From assembly GCA_004298115.1 (NCBI GenBank), contig SCRJ01000003.1:1-35817 (forward strand): 35,817 nucleotides of DNA. Reading direction: 5' to 3'. Below the pieces are notes generated by a model. The model was not told the origin of the DNA. It worked only from the letters and a program-made list of their open reading frames with translations, and made no database searches. This DNA is from Acidobacteriota bacterium (GTDB lineage Bacteria > Acidobacteriota > Thermoanaerobaculia > Thermoanaerobaculales > Thermoanaerobaculaceae). The position numbers and the translations under genes are program-made. Below, one piece after another: positions 1-7,957 of the stretch. The first letter of the stretch is position 1. Each line of letters opens with the position of its first letter.

Positions 1-2
1 CC

Positions 3-791
3 ATGGCTCGAGGGCACCTGATGGTCAGGCTTCCTCCGGGCCGCAACGACGAACTCGGCGCCCTCACCCGGGAGTTCAACCGGATGGCCGACGAGATCCG
101 CAACACGTATCTCGCGTCGATCTCGACGCTGGCCGAGGTCGTCGAGGCCAAGTCGCGCTACACCCGGGAGCACGTGGAGCGCGTCGAGGCGCTCGTCCTC
201 GCCACCGTCGAGGTCCTCGAGCGCCGCGGTTGGGTGCGCTTCTCGAGCCATCAGCGCTTCCTCCTCTCCGTCGCGGCGATCCTGCACGACGTGGGCAAGA
301 TCGCGATCGGCAACGAGATCCTGAACAAGTCCGGGCCCCTCGATCCGGCGGAGCGGCAACAGATCCTCACTCACCCCGAGGTCGGCGCCCTCATCGTGGA
401 ACGGATGGGCAAGCTCGAGCGCGCGGCCGAGATCATCCGTTGCGCCCACGAGCATTTCGACGGCTCGGGCTATCCCCGGGGTTTGCGCGGCGAGGAGATA
501 CCGCTCGAGTCCCGGATCATCCTCGCGGTCGACGCCTTCGACGCGATGACGATGAACCGCCCGTACTCGAACGGGCGGCCGCTCGCGGACGCGGTTTCCG
601 AGCTGCGCGCCGAGGCCGGCCGCCAGTTCGACCCGGTGGTCGTCGAGGCGCTGATCGAGGTGGTGACGACGCAGGAGGCGCCGACGTCGTCGGCGCCGCA
701 GGCGGACAGCGGCCTTTACCGCGCCATCCAGTCCCCCGGGAACGGCGCGATCAGGCCTGATGACCCTCGTCGGCAGGGTGACCGAGGATAG
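3..791 (+). CDS. HD-GYP domain phosphodiesterase, C-terminal part (5' truncated)
   Basis: This is the C-terminal 262 residues of a signalling protein whose start lies left of the window. The first ~35 residues match the end of a HAMP linker (DELGALTREFNRMADEI, about residues 16-32), so a periplasmic or membrane sensor part is probably missing and the ATG at base 3 is unlikely to be the true start. An HD-GYP domain follows: the metal-binding HD pair at H95-D96 (HDVGKIAI), then HPEVGALI, then the HEHFDGSGYP signature near residue 150. Members of this family hydrolyse cyclic di-GMP (or cGAMP) at a di- or tri-iron/manganese site in the cytoplasm. The key metal ligands visible here are intact, so activity is plausible. 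The 3' end overlaps the convergent phosphomannomutase gene by 41 bases. The substrate and sensed signal cannot be judged from this fragment. Confidence 0.9.
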   Translation: MARGHLMVRLPPGRNDELGALTREFNRMADEIRNTYLASISTLAEVVEAKSRYTREHVERVEALVLATVEVLERRGWVRFSSHQRFLLSVAAILHDVGKIAIGNEILNKSGPLDPAERQQILTHPEVGALIVERMGKLERAAEIIRCAHEHFDGSGYPRGLRGEEIPLESRIILAVDAFDAMTMNRPYSNGRPLADAVSELRAEAGRQFDPVVVEALIEVVTTQEAPTSSAPQADSGLYRAIQSPGNGAIRPDDPRRQGDRG

Positions 792-2118
792 CGAGCACCT
801 TCGCCTTGCCGGCCGCGAGGGTCTCGGGCGTCCGCGCCTCCATGACGAGGCGCAGGAACGGCTCCGTGTTCGACGGCCGGACGTTGAACCACCAGTCGGG
901 GTACTGCACGGTGATGCCGTCGATGTAGTCGATGGCGCCGTCGCCGAACTCCCCGGCCAGCCGCCGGATGACGCCGTCCTTGTCGTCGACGCGAAAGTTG
1001 ATCTCGCCCGTGCCCGCGTACCGCCGGTGGGGGGCGAGCAGCGCCGCGAACGAGCGGCCCGCGCGCCGCACCTCGTTGAGCACCTCGATCGCGGTGATCA
1101 GCGAGGAATCGGCGAAGTAGTTCTCGCGGTAATAGAAGTGGCCCGCCAGCTCGCCGCCGAAAGGACTGCCGATGCGGCGCATCGTCGCCTTCATGAACGA
1201 GTGCCCGACACGCTCGCGCACCGGCTCTCCGCCCGCCGCGGCGATCGCCTCGCGCGTTGCCCACGAGGAGCGGATGTCGTACACGATCGGCGCGCCCGGG
1301 AAGCGCTCGAGGATCGGCCCGGCCAGCAGCGCGGTGATCATGTCGGCGCCCACCGCCCCGGCCAGGTCGTCCACGAAGATGGCCCGGTCGGCGTCGCCGT
1401 CGAACGCGATGCCGAGCGCGCAGCCGTTCTCCCGCACGGCGCGCTGCAGGTCGACCAGGTTCTCGGGCTTGAGCGGGTTTGCCTCGTGGTTCGGGAAGCT
1501 CCCGTCGAGCCCGAAAAAGAGCGGGACGAGGTCGATGTTGAGTTCCTCGAGGAGAGAGCGGTAGAGCGTCGCCATGCCGTTGGCCACGTCCACGGCCACT
1601 CGCAGGCGCGGCTCCGAACGGCGGACGAACCCCAGAACATGGGTGCGGTAGGCCGGTGCGATGTCGGCGGTCTCCATCCCGGCGCGGGACGGGCCGGACG
1701 GCGCCGCCGACCCCCGCACCAACTCCTCGAGCCGGGCGATGCCGGTTTCGCTGCTCACCGGGATCGCATCGCGGCGCGAGAACTTGAGCCCGTTGTACCG
1801 CGCCGGGTTGTGGCTCGCCGTCACCTGAATGCCGCCGGACGTTCCGAGGTGTCCGATGGCGAAGTAGTTCATCGGCGTGGTCGCCAGGCCGATGTCCACC
1901 ACGGCGAGGCCCGAGGCCCGCAGGCCGTCGGAGAGCGCGGTCGCGAGCGGGAGCGACGAACCCCTCATGTCGCGGCTCACCACGACCCGCGCCCCGCGGG
2001 CGAGGTCCTCCGCCTCGAGGATGCCGCGAAAGTGGTATCCGATCGCGTAGGCCAGGCCCTCGTCGATCTCGCCCGGGTAGACCCCGCGCACGTCGTACGC
2101 CTTGAACACACCGCCCAT
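751..2118 (-). CDS. manB: Phosphomannomutase/phosphoglucomutase
   Basis: 455-residue alpha-D-phosphohexomutase, which interconverts hexose 6- and 1-phosphates and supplies mannose-1-P or glucose-1-P for nucleotide sugars, polysaccharide and LPS. All four family signatures are visible: the phosphoserine loop TASHNP (catalytic S102), the Mg-binding loop DGDADR (residues 240-245), the sugar-binding loop GGELAGH, and the C-terminal phosphate-binding RPSNTEP. The length is normal for the ManB/AlgC group. The ATG start is preceded by GGAGG with 6-base spacing (complement of 2119-2131), with a possible -10 TATCCT further up. It lies alone on the minus strand, convergent with the HD-GYP gene and divergent from the aminotransferase. 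Whether mannose or glucose phosphate is preferred cannot be told from sequence. The nearby glycosyltransferase fits a role in glycan supply. Confidence 0.95.
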   Translation of the reverse strand: MGGVFKAYDVRGVYPGEIDEGLAYAIGYHFRGILEAEDLARGARVVVSRDMRGSSLPLATALSDGLRASGLAVVDIGLATTPMNYFAIGHLGTSGGIQVTASHNPARYNGLKFSRRDAIPVSSETGIARLEELVRGSAAPSGPSRAGMETADIAPAYRTHVLGFVRRSEPRLRVAVDVANGMATLYRSLLEELNIDLVPLFFGLDGSFPNHEANPLKPENLVDLQRAVRENGCALGIAFDGDADRAIFVDDLAGAVGADMITALLAGPILERFPGAPIVYDIRSSWATREAIAAAGGEPVRERVGHSFMKATMRRIGSPFGGELAGHFYYRENYFADSSLITAIEVLNEVRRAGRSFAALLAPHRRYAGTGEINFRVDDKDGVIRRLAGEFGDGAIDYIDGITVQYPDWWFNVRPSNTEPFLRLVMEARTPETLAAGKAKVLAILGHPADEGHQA

Positions 2119-2201
2119 TCGCTACCTCCGCCGGCGCAGGATAGACCAGGGGCGGCGCGAAGCCAACGGTCCAAACCTCGCGATCGAGGACTCCCCCGGG
2201 C

Positions 2202-2207
2202 TACACT
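2202..2207 (+). promoter_or_regulatory. Candidate -10 element (TACACT), leaderless start
   Basis: TACACT ends 6 bases before the GTG start codon at 2214. Transcription starting 6-7 bases downstream of a -10 would begin at or next to the start codon, and no Shine-Dalgarno sequence is present. No convincing -35 is visible. The same arrangement recurs at several genes in this window. Confidence 0.45.
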
Positions 2208-2213
2208 TGCGCC

Positions 2214-3092
2214 GTGGCTGGGAAATCCCAGGATCCGGGTTGGGCGTGGTTCGGCGGGCGGCTGGTTGGGTTCTCGGAAGCGCGCGTCCCGCTCGAGGAT
2301 CGCGGCCTGCAGTTCGGCGAGAGCCTGTACGAGGTGGTGGCCGTGGTCGCGGGCGAGCCGTTCCGCCTGCCCGATCACGTCGAGCGCATGGCGGCCGGCG
2401 CGCGCGAGATCGGCCTGGGGGGAGGGGTTCCCGATCTTTCCAGGTGGAGGGGGCTCATCGCGCAGCTCTACCGCCGCGAACCTCACCGGACCGCCGTCTT
2501 GTACGCGCAGCTGACCGGGGGAACCGCGCCCCGCCGCCACCTCCCCCCCGACCGCCCGGAACCGTTGTTCTTCGCCTACCTCCGCCGCTTCAGCTTCCCC
2601 GTCCCCGCGGAGACCGCCAAAGGGATCGCAGCGATCACGGTGCCGGAGACCCGCTGGCAGCGCCGCGACGTCAAGGCGACGATGCTGCTGCCGGCGGTGC
2701 TGGCCAAGAAGGACGCGGCGGACCGCGGCGCCGACGAGGCGATCTTCGTGGGTCAGGATGGTTTCGTCGACGAGGGCGCCTCGAGCACGGTGTTCGCGGT
2801 GCACGGCCGCACCGTCAGCACGCCTCCACCCACCCAACGGATCCTCCCCGGGGTGAGCACGAAGGCGGTCGAGGCGATCTGCGGCGACCTCGGGGTCGCA
2901 TTCGCCGCGCGGCCGATGACGCTCAGCGACCTCCACCGAGCCGACGAGGTCTTCGTCGCATCCACGACGCTCCTGCTCATGCCCGTCGTACGCCTCGACG
3001 GCAACCCCGTGGGGAACGGGGCGCCGGGGAGCGTGACGCTCCAGCTCGCCTATCACTTCCAACGCCAGTTCTGGGGGCAGCCCGGACCGTGA
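2214..3092 (+). CDS. Class IV aminotransferase (D-amino acid / branched-chain type)
   Basis: 292-residue PLP-dependent fold-type IV aminotransferase, the family of D-alanine transaminase (Dat), branched-chain aminotransferase (IlvE) and aminodeoxychorismate lyase (PabC). The PLP lysine is K154 in RDVKATMLL, matching the RD(I/V)K motif of the family. The conserved glutamate that contacts the PLP ring nitrogen is E187 in VDEGASSTVF, and a C-terminal ASTTLLLMPV stretch matches the cofactor phosphate-binding loop. The overall pattern is closest to D-amino acid transaminases, which make D-Glu or D-Ala for peptidoglycan, but IlvE-like or other specificities are possible. The start is a GTG with no Shine-Dalgarno sequence; a TACACT -10 sits 6 bases upstream, which supports this start as leaderless. 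The gene is divergent from phosphomannomutase and convergent with the downstream reductase. Confidence 0.85.
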   Translation: MAGKSQDPGWAWFGGRLVGFSEARVPLEDRGLQFGESLYEVVAVVAGEPFRLPDHVERMAAGAREIGLGGGVPDLSRWRGLIAQLYRREPHRTAVLYAQLTGGTAPRRHLPPDRPEPLFFAYLRRFSFPVPAETAKGIAAITVPETRWQRRDVKATMLLPAVLAKKDAADRGADEAIFVGQDGFVDEGASSTVFAVHGRTVSTPPPTQRILPGVSTKAVEAICGDLGVAFAARPMTLSDLHRADEVFVASTTLLLMPVVRLDGNPVGNGAPGSVTLQLAYHFQRQFWGQPGP

Positions 3093-3110
3093 CCGGATCG
3101 CGACGCGACC

Positions 3111-3140
3111 CGCCGCGGCCGCATCCGGGCGACCGCGGCG
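3111..3140. terminator. Stem-loop between convergent genes
   Basis: Perfect 8-base inverted repeat: CGCCGCGG (3111-3118) and CCGCGGCG (3133-3140), with a 14-base loop, in the 63-base gap between the convergent aminotransferase and reductase genes. There is no T-run, so it would be an atypical, possibly bidirectional, terminator or an mRNA 3'-end stabiliser. Confidence 0.4.
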
Positions 3141-3155
3141 CGAGGACGGCCCGCC

Positions 3156-3881
3156 TCAGGAACCCAGCCCGCCGTCGACGCGCAAGGTCGTACCCGTGAT
3201 GTAGGAGGCCGCGTCCGAGAGCAGGAACGCCACGGCCGCCGCCACCTCCGCGGGCCGGCCGAACCGGCCGAGGGGGATGCTGGCGACAGCGCGCGCCCGC
3301 CGCACCCCGCCGAGCCCTTCGACGAGGTCGGTGTCCACCCACCCCGGCACCACGGCGTTGACCGTGATCCCGTACCTTCCGACCTCACGGGCCAACGCCT
3401 TGCCGAAGGCGTGCAGGCCTCCCTTGGCGGCGGCATAGTTCGCCTGGCCTGCCTGGCCGGTGACGCCGGCCAGCGAGCCGACGTTCACGATCCGCCCGGC
3501 GTGGGCGTGCAGCATCGGCCGCATGAAGGCACGTGTGAGGCGGTAGGCCGCGGTCAGGACCGTGTCGACGACGACGTCCCAGCGCGGCTCGTCCATGAGG
3601 AGGAAATGTCCGTCGCGCAGGACGGCGGCGTTGTTCACGAGCGCGTAGATGCCGTCGCCGGCGATCGCCTCGACGACCGTCTCCACGGCCCGGGGGTCCG
3701 TGACGTCGCAGCGGTGCGCGACGGCCTCCCCTCCGTTCGTCGCGACGAGATCGGCCACGGTCCGGGCGGCGTCGTCGCGGCAGCGGTAGAGGAAGTGGAC
3801 GCGGTACCCGTCGGCCGCCAGCCGCTCGACGACGGCGCGTCCGATCCCCCGCGAGCCTCCGCTGACCACCGCGTTCAGCAT
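3156..3881 (-). CDS. SDR-family oxidoreductase, FabG-like
   Basis: 241-residue classical short-chain dehydrogenase/reductase. The N-terminal cofactor motif is SGGSRGIGR (residues 7-15), the adenine-ring motif is NNAA, the catalytic serine lies in NVGSLAG, and YAAAKGG holds the Tyr-x-x-x-Lys pair. The C-terminal ITGTTLRVDGGLGS is typical of FabG. The family reduces 3-oxoacyl-ACP or related ketones with NAD(P)H. A dedicated fatty-acid role is not shown because no fab or acp genes are adjacent, so it could act on another ketone, sugar or polyketide substrate. The ATG at 3881 is chosen over a TTG 12 codons upstream because the fold begins directly after it and a TACTCT -10 element lies 6 bases upstream. 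It follows the glycosyltransferase on the same strand with a 64-base gap. Confidence 0.88.
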   Translation of the reverse strand: MLNAVVSGGSRGIGRAVVERLAADGYRVHFLYRCRDDAARTVADLVATNGGEAVAHRCDVTDPRAVETVVEAIAGDGIYALVNNAAVLRDGHFLLMDEPRWDVVVDTVLTAAYRLTRAFMRPMLHAHAGRIVNVGSLAGVTGQAGQANYAAAKGGLHAFGKALAREVGRYGITVNAVVPGWVDTDLVEGLGGVRRARAVASIPLGRFGRPAEVAAAVAFLLSDAASYITGTTLRVDGGLGS

Positions 3882-3887
3882 CGCCTC

Positions 3888-3917
3888 AGAGTAGACCGGA
3901 TCGCGCCGCGGCCGCAA
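3888..3917 (-). promoter_or_regulatory. Candidate promoter for the SDR gene (leaderless)
   Basis: Read on the minus strand: TTGCGG (3917-3912), an 18-base spacer, then TACTCT (3893-3888), ending 6 bases before the ATG at 3881. The predicted transcript would start at the start codon. The -35 is a partial match. Confidence 0.4.
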
Positions 3918-3945
3918 TGGCGGGGCGCCACGGCGAGGTGGGCTC

Positions 3946-4698
3946 TCAAGCGAGAGCGCTCGTCATCGGCGCAACCACCGCCGGTGCGCTCACCAGGCGC
4001 TTCCAGGCCTCCGGCCCGGGGTCGTTGCGGAGGTCGCCCTCGTCGACCTTGAACCGGGCGGCCGAGAGCACGATGTGCACCGTATCCTGCATCGGCCGGT
4101 AGTGGGACGCGGCGCCGTCGTAGATCACCCTGACCGGGACGTGAGCGAAACGCGCGCGCAGCTTTCCCGCCCGGACGATGATCTCGGTGTCCACGGAGTA
4201 CCGGTTGCCGACCAGACCCATCCGCCGCAGGAACGGGGACGCCACCAGGCGGTAGCCGCACTGGGAGTCCTCCAGCGGAAACCCGGTCATCAGCTGCAGA
4301 GCGCGGGTGCCGATGAAATTGGTCCAGAAACGCCGCGCCGGGATCGCCTCGCGGTTCCAGAGCCGGTTTCCGAGCACGAAGTCGGCCTCCGGCGCGGCCT
4401 CGAGAAAGCGCTGGGCGTCGTCCGGGTCGTGCTGCCCGTCCGCGTCGAGCATCAAGATGTGCGAGTACGCCTGCCCGAGCAGGACGGCGAGGCCGGAGCG
4501 GACCGCCGGGCCCTTGCCGCGGTTCGCGGGATGAACGACCAGGCTCGCGCCGGCCGCGCGCGCCGCGTCGCCGGTACCGTCGGTGGAACCGTCGTCCACG
4601 ACGAGGACGTCCGGAACGTACTTGCCGACGCCGCGCACCACGCTCCCGACGCGGTCGGCACAGTTATACGCGGGGATCAGGGCGGCGATCGAGAGCAT
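3946..4698 (-). CDS. Family 2 glycosyltransferase (polyprenyl-phosphate sugar synthase-like)
   Basis: 250-residue GT-A fold glycosyltransferase. It shows IPAYNCADRVGSVV at the N terminus, VVDDGSTDGT (nucleotide binding), NRGKGPAVRSG, and the metal-binding DADGQHD (D85, D87), followed by a QCGYRL segment like the acceptor-side motif of dolichyl/undecaprenyl-phosphate mannosyl- or glucosyltransferases. Such enzymes move a sugar from a nucleotide sugar to a polyprenyl phosphate at the cytoplasmic face of the membrane. No C-terminal membrane helices are seen, so it resembles the short, single-domain DPM1 type. Donor and acceptor are not determined. The ATG at 4698 is preceded by an in-frame GTG at 4701; a TACACT -10 (complement of 4711-4716) sits 9 bases upstream of that GTG, so either start gives a very short leader. 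Phosphomannomutase nearby could feed its donor pathway. Confidence 0.85.
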   Translation of the reverse strand: MLSIAALIPAYNCADRVGSVVRGVGKYVPDVLVVDDGSTDGTGDAARAAGASLVVHPANRGKGPAVRSGLAVLLGQAYSHILMLDADGQHDPDDAQRFLEAAPEADFVLGNRLWNREAIPARRFWTNFIGTRALQLMTGFPLEDSQCGYRLVASPFLRRMGLVGNRYSVDTEIIVRAGKLRARFAHVPVRVIYDGAASHYRPMQDTVHIVLSAARFKVDEGDLRNDPGPEAWKRLVSAPAVVAPMTSALA

Positions 4699-4719
4699 CA
4701 CGAGCGTTCAAGTGTAGCA

Positions 4720-5928
4720 TCAAGACCGCTCGGAATCCTGCCGGTCGGCGCCGGTCGAGCCGACCTCCTGCCGCCCACGGCTGCCCTCGTAGAGGTCAAA
4801 GCGCAGGAGCCGGCACTCGATCGGTCCGTTGAAGAGGACGATCCGGCGGGACGGGCGCAGCCCGACGGCCTTCGCGAGGTCGGGGTTGCCGACGAGCAGC
4901 CACGCCGTCGCGCCGGCCCCATGACGTTTGAAGGCGTCCCCGAGGCCGCGGTAGAGCGCCCGCAGGGCGGCCGTGTCGCCGAGCCTCACGCCGTACGGCG
5001 GGTTGGCGACGATGAGGGCGCCCGGCCCGGGCAGCGCGAGGTCGAGCGCGTCCTTCTGCACCACCTGGACCGCGTCATCCACGCCGGCCTCGAGCGCGTT
5101 GCGACGCACCGCCGCAACCGCCGCGGGGTCGCGATCGCCGGCCACGATCGGAGCCGCCGCCTTCCGCCGCAGGCGCGCCGCCCCATCGCGCTCGGCTGCG
5201 AGGAGCGACGGCTGGTGCCGTGGCCAGCGCTCGCACGCGAACGCGCGGCGCGCGCCGGGCGCGCTGCGGGTCGCGATCAGCCCCGCCTCGATTGCGATCG
5301 TACCGGTGCCGGCCATCGGGTCGAGGAGCGGTTGTGAGCCGTCGTACCCGGCGAGCAGGAGCACGCCGGCGGCCAGCGTCTCCGCCAGCGGCGCGGGTCC
5401 GCCGCGCGGGCGATAGCCGCGGTGCGACAGCGGCTCCCCGGAGCTGTCCAGCGCAATGCCGGCGCGCTCCCCCGTCAAGTGCAGGTGGACGAGGAGGTCG
5501 GGCCGCTCGCGGGCGACGTCCGGCCGCGAACCCCAGCGGGCGCGCAGCCGGTCCACGATCGCGTCCTTGACGATCAGGGCCGCGAACGCCGCGCTGGCGA
5601 ACCCGCTTCCCCGCCCCGCCGACTCCACTGCGAAGGTCATCCCCCGGGCGAACATCTCCTCCCACGGCACCGTGGCCGCCAGCTCGTAGAGCGAGTCGCG
5701 GCCCGCGGCCGGGCCCTCCGCCAGGGTGCGGAGCACCCGCATCGCGGTGCGCAGCCGGAGGTTGGCGCGGTACACGGCGGCCAGATCGCCGCGGAAGCCG
5801 ACGACGCCGCGGCCGCAGCGGGCCTCGTCGTGGCCGAGGCCGGTGAGCTCGCGCCGCAGCACGTCCTCCAGCCCGCGCGTGCAGGTGGCGACGAGTTCCC
5901 AGCCGCGGTCGGGCGCGGGCGTTCGCAT
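4720..5928 (-). CDS. RlmL-like THUMP class I rRNA methyltransferase
   Basis: 402-residue protein of the RlmL-N/YpsC group (COG0116), which methylates a guanine N2 in 23S rRNA. An N-terminal ferredoxin-like plus THUMP region (about 10-165) is followed by a Rossmann methyltransferase domain. It carries the SAM-binding DPMAGTGT (203-210) and the catalytic N-P-P-Y motif at 309-312 (NPPYG), typical of N2-guanine or N6-adenine methylation. E. coli RlmL is a longer fusion with RlmK; this length equals the single-enzyme version. The ATG at 5928 is chosen because an upstream extension would run into rarA and has no family similarity. It lies 34 bases after rarA on the same strand and is probably co-transcribed with it. 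The exact target nucleotide is inferred only by family. Confidence 0.87.
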   Translation of the reverse strand: MRTPAPDRGWELVATCTRGLEDVLRRELTGLGHDEARCGRGVVGFRGDLAAVYRANLRLRTAMRVLRTLAEGPAAGRDSLYELAATVPWEEMFARGMTFAVESAGRGSGFASAAFAALIVKDAIVDRLRARWGSRPDVARERPDLLVHLHLTGERAGIALDSSGEPLSHRGYRPRGGPAPLAETLAAGVLLLAGYDGSQPLLDPMAGTGTIAIEAGLIATRSAPGARRAFACERWPRHQPSLLAAERDGAARLRRKAAAPIVAGDRDPAAVAAVRRNALEAGVDDAVQVVQKDALDLALPGPGALIVANPPYGVRLGDTAALRALYRGLGDAFKRHGAGATAWLLVGNPDLAKAVGLRPSRRIVLFNGPIECRLLRFDLYEGSRGRQEVGSTGADRQDSERS

Positions 5929-5962
5929 CGCCGTCAGCGTACCTCGCTTCCCGCGCCGCCCG

Positions 5963-7294
5963 TCACTTCGAGCCCGGTTCCCGCTTCCGCGCGCGCAGCT
6001 CGGCGAGCCGCTCCCGGATGCGCTTCTCCCAGCCCTCCTCGGTGGGCTCGAAGTAGCTCGCGCCGGCAAGCTGCGGCGGGAGGCACGCCATGTCCGCGAC
6101 CTTGCCCTTGGTGTCGTGCGCGTAGACGTAACCCTCGCCGTACCCGAGGTCCTGCATCAGCTTGGTCGGGGCGTTGCGGATGTGGAGCGGCACGGGGTAC
6201 GCCGGCTGGTCGGCGACGGCGCGCTGGACGCGCCCGTACGCCAGGTACAGCGCGTTGGACTTGGGGGCGAGGGCGAGGTAGACCGCGGCCTGCGCGAGCG
6301 CGAGGGCGCACTCGGGCATCCCCATGTGCTCGACGGCGTGCGCCGCCGCCCCGGCCTGCTCGAGCGCCCTGGGGTCCGCCATCCCGACGTCTTCCGACGC
6401 GACGCGCAGCAGCCGCCGCGCGATGAAGCGGGGGTCCCCGCCCCCCTCCAGCATGCGCCCGAGCCAGTACAGCGACGCGTCCACGTCCGAGTTGCGGATC
6501 GACTTGTGCAGCGCGGAGACGAGGTTGTAGTGCTCCTCCCCTTCCTTGTCGTACTTGGCCAGGCGCCGCTGCGCGGTTCGGCGCACCAGGTCGGCGGTGA
6601 CGGCGCCCCCGGGTCCCGCCGCGTCGGCGGCCACCTCGAGCAGGTTGTACGCGACCCGGGCGTCGCCGCCGGCGAGGCGGACGATCCCGTCGAGGGCCCC
6701 TTCCCCGACGGTCAGGCCGCGGTCGCCGACGCCCCTGCCGGCATCCGCCAGCGCGCGCTCGAGGAGCAGACGGACGTCGGCGTCGCCGAGCGCCTCGAGG
6801 ACGTAGACCTTGACCCGCGAGAGCAGGGCGGCGTTGAGCTCGAACGAAGGGTTCTCGGTGGTGGCGCCGAACAGCACGATGTCGCCGCTCTCGACGAACG
6901 GGAGGAAGGCGTCCTGCTGCGACCTGTTGAAGCGGTGCACCTCGTCGACGAAGAGCACGGTGCGGCGGCCGGTGGCGGCGCGCAGGCGCCGCGCCGACTC
7001 CATGACGGCGCGCGCCTCCTTCACGCCCGAGAGCACGGCGGAGAAGGTCACGAACTCGGCGTCACACGCCGCGGCCAGCACCCTCGCCAGCGTCGTCTTG
7101 CCGCTGCCGGGCGGGCCCCAGAAGACGAGGGACGGCAGCTCGCCGCGCCCGAGAAGCCGGCGCAGCACGCCCTCCTCCCCGACCAGCGTGCCCTGCCCCA
7201 CGACCTCGGCGAGGGAGCGCGGCCTCATCCGCTCGGCGAGCGGCGTGCCGGGCGCGAAGCCGTCGCTGCCTCCGAACGGGAGCCTGCCGCTCAT
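5963..7294 (-). CDS. rarA: Replication-associated recombination protein A (AAA+ ATPase)
   Basis: 443-residue RarA/MgsA/WRNIP1 family clamp-loader-like ATPase acting at stalled or gapped replication forks. Visible features are the N-terminal PLAERMRPRSLAEVVGQ, Walker A GPPGSGKTT (60-68), Walker B FVDEVHRFN (D117, E118), sensor 1 GATTENPSFE, and the family C-terminal region with LHKSIRNSDVDASLYWL, RRLLRVASEDVG and the signature PVPLHIRNAPTKLM. Length matches the family (about 440). The ATG at 7294 overlaps the stop of the upstream class II aldolase gene by 4 bases (ATGA), which fixes the start and suggests translational coupling. In-frame sequence upstream of it is Arg-rich shadow of the aldolase gene. 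Confidence 0.96.
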   Translation of the reverse strand: MSGRLPFGGSDGFAPGTPLAERMRPRSLAEVVGQGTLVGEEGVLRRLLGRGELPSLVFWGPPGSGKTTLARVLAAACDAEFVTFSAVLSGVKEARAVMESARRLRAATGRRTVLFVDEVHRFNRSQQDAFLPFVESGDIVLFGATTENPSFELNAALLSRVKVYVLEALGDADVRLLLERALADAGRGVGDRGLTVGEGALDGIVRLAGGDARVAYNLLEVAADAAGPGGAVTADLVRRTAQRRLAKYDKEGEEHYNLVSALHKSIRNSDVDASLYWLGRMLEGGGDPRFIARRLLRVASEDVGMADPRALEQAGAAAHAVEHMGMPECALALAQAAVYLALAPKSNALYLAYGRVQRAVADQPAYPVPLHIRNAPTKLMQDLGYGEGYVYAHDTKGKVADMACLPPQLAGASYFEPTEEGWEKRIRERLAELRARKREPGSK

Positions 7295-7872
7295 ATCGTC
7301 ACCGTCCGGTCGACGGCCGCGAGCGCGACGGCCGCGAGCGACTCCAGGACCTCGACCCGCTCCAGCGCGCGCCAGACGTCGTCGCCGGCGCACAGCACGC
7401 CGTGGCGGGCAAGGACCGCGGCGGGCGCCCGCTCGATGGCGCGGGCGCACGCTGCGGCCAGCTCAAGACTGCCCGGCGCGACCGCGGGGACCCGCTCGAT
7501 CCGCGGCACCAACGCCGTGCCCTCCTCGAGCGCGCCCGGGTCCGGCAACCGCCCGAGCGCGGCCAGCGCCAGCACGCGCCGCGGGTGCGCGTGGACGAGG
7601 GCGTTTACGCCCGGGCAGGCGCGGTAGACCGCCAGGTGGGCCGCCGCCTCGGAGGACGCACCGGCGGGAGCCGGCTCGGCCAGGCGGCAGCGCACGAGGT
7701 CGGTCGCGACGAGGCGACCCTTGTCGGCGCCGCGGGGGGTCACGAGCACCGCCCCGTCATCGAACCGGCAGGACAGGTTGCCCTCCCGGCCGCAGATCAG
7801 ACCGCGGCGGGCCAGGACGGCGCCGGCCGCGACCAACTCGGCGCGCCGCAACGCCTCGATCCAGATCGTCAT
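7291..7872 (-). CDS. Class II aldolase/adducin family protein
   Basis: 193-residue zinc enzyme of the L-fuculose-1-phosphate aldolase (FucA), ribulose-5-P epimerase (AraD) and MtnB superfamily. The phosphate-binding segment GREGNLSCR, the loop TPRGADKG, acid/base E75 (SSEAAAH), and zinc ligands H94 and H96 (HAHP) and H157 (RHG) are all present. The spacing is the same as the E73/H92/H94/H155 set of E. coli FucA as I recall it, so an active lyase is likely. The substrate is not identifiable: no fucose, arabinose or methionine-salvage genes are adjacent. The ATG at 7872 is preferred to a GTG at 7890. The gene overlaps rarA by 4 bases and probably shares its transcript. Pairing a sugar-phosphate aldolase with rarA looks like operon convenience rather than a pathway link. 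Confidence 0.85.
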   Translation of the reverse strand: MTIWIEALRRAELVAAGAVLARRGLICGREGNLSCRFDDGAVLVTPRGADKGRLVATDLVRCRLAEPAPAGASSEAAAHLAVYRACPGVNALVHAHPRRVLALAALGRLPDPGALEEGTALVPRIERVPAVAPGSLELAAACARAIERAPAAVLARHGVLCAGDDVWRALERVEVLESLAAVALAAVDRTVTI

Positions 7873-7928
7873 CGCCCCACCCCAAGACACCGCCCGGCGG
7901 GAGCCCGGCGCCAGACGGAGGGACTGCA

Positions 7929-7950
7929 GGCGCCGCCGGCCGGCGGCGCC
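7929..7950. repeat. 22-bp perfect palindrome between TPR and aldolase genes
   Basis: A perfect, spacer-free palindrome with left half GGCGCCGCCGG and right half CCGGCGGCGCC lies in the 85-base gap between the TPR gene stop (7958) and the aldolase start (7872), both on the minus strand. It could be a dimeric-protein operator or an RNA hairpin that attenuates read-through. No T-run follows. Confidence 0.5.
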
Positions 7951-7957
7951 GTCTCGG

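Noticed and set aside
760-2514. Plus-strand open frame opposite phosphomannomutase
   Set aside because: No recognisable motif, and it crosses a gene with complete catalytic signatures on the other strand.
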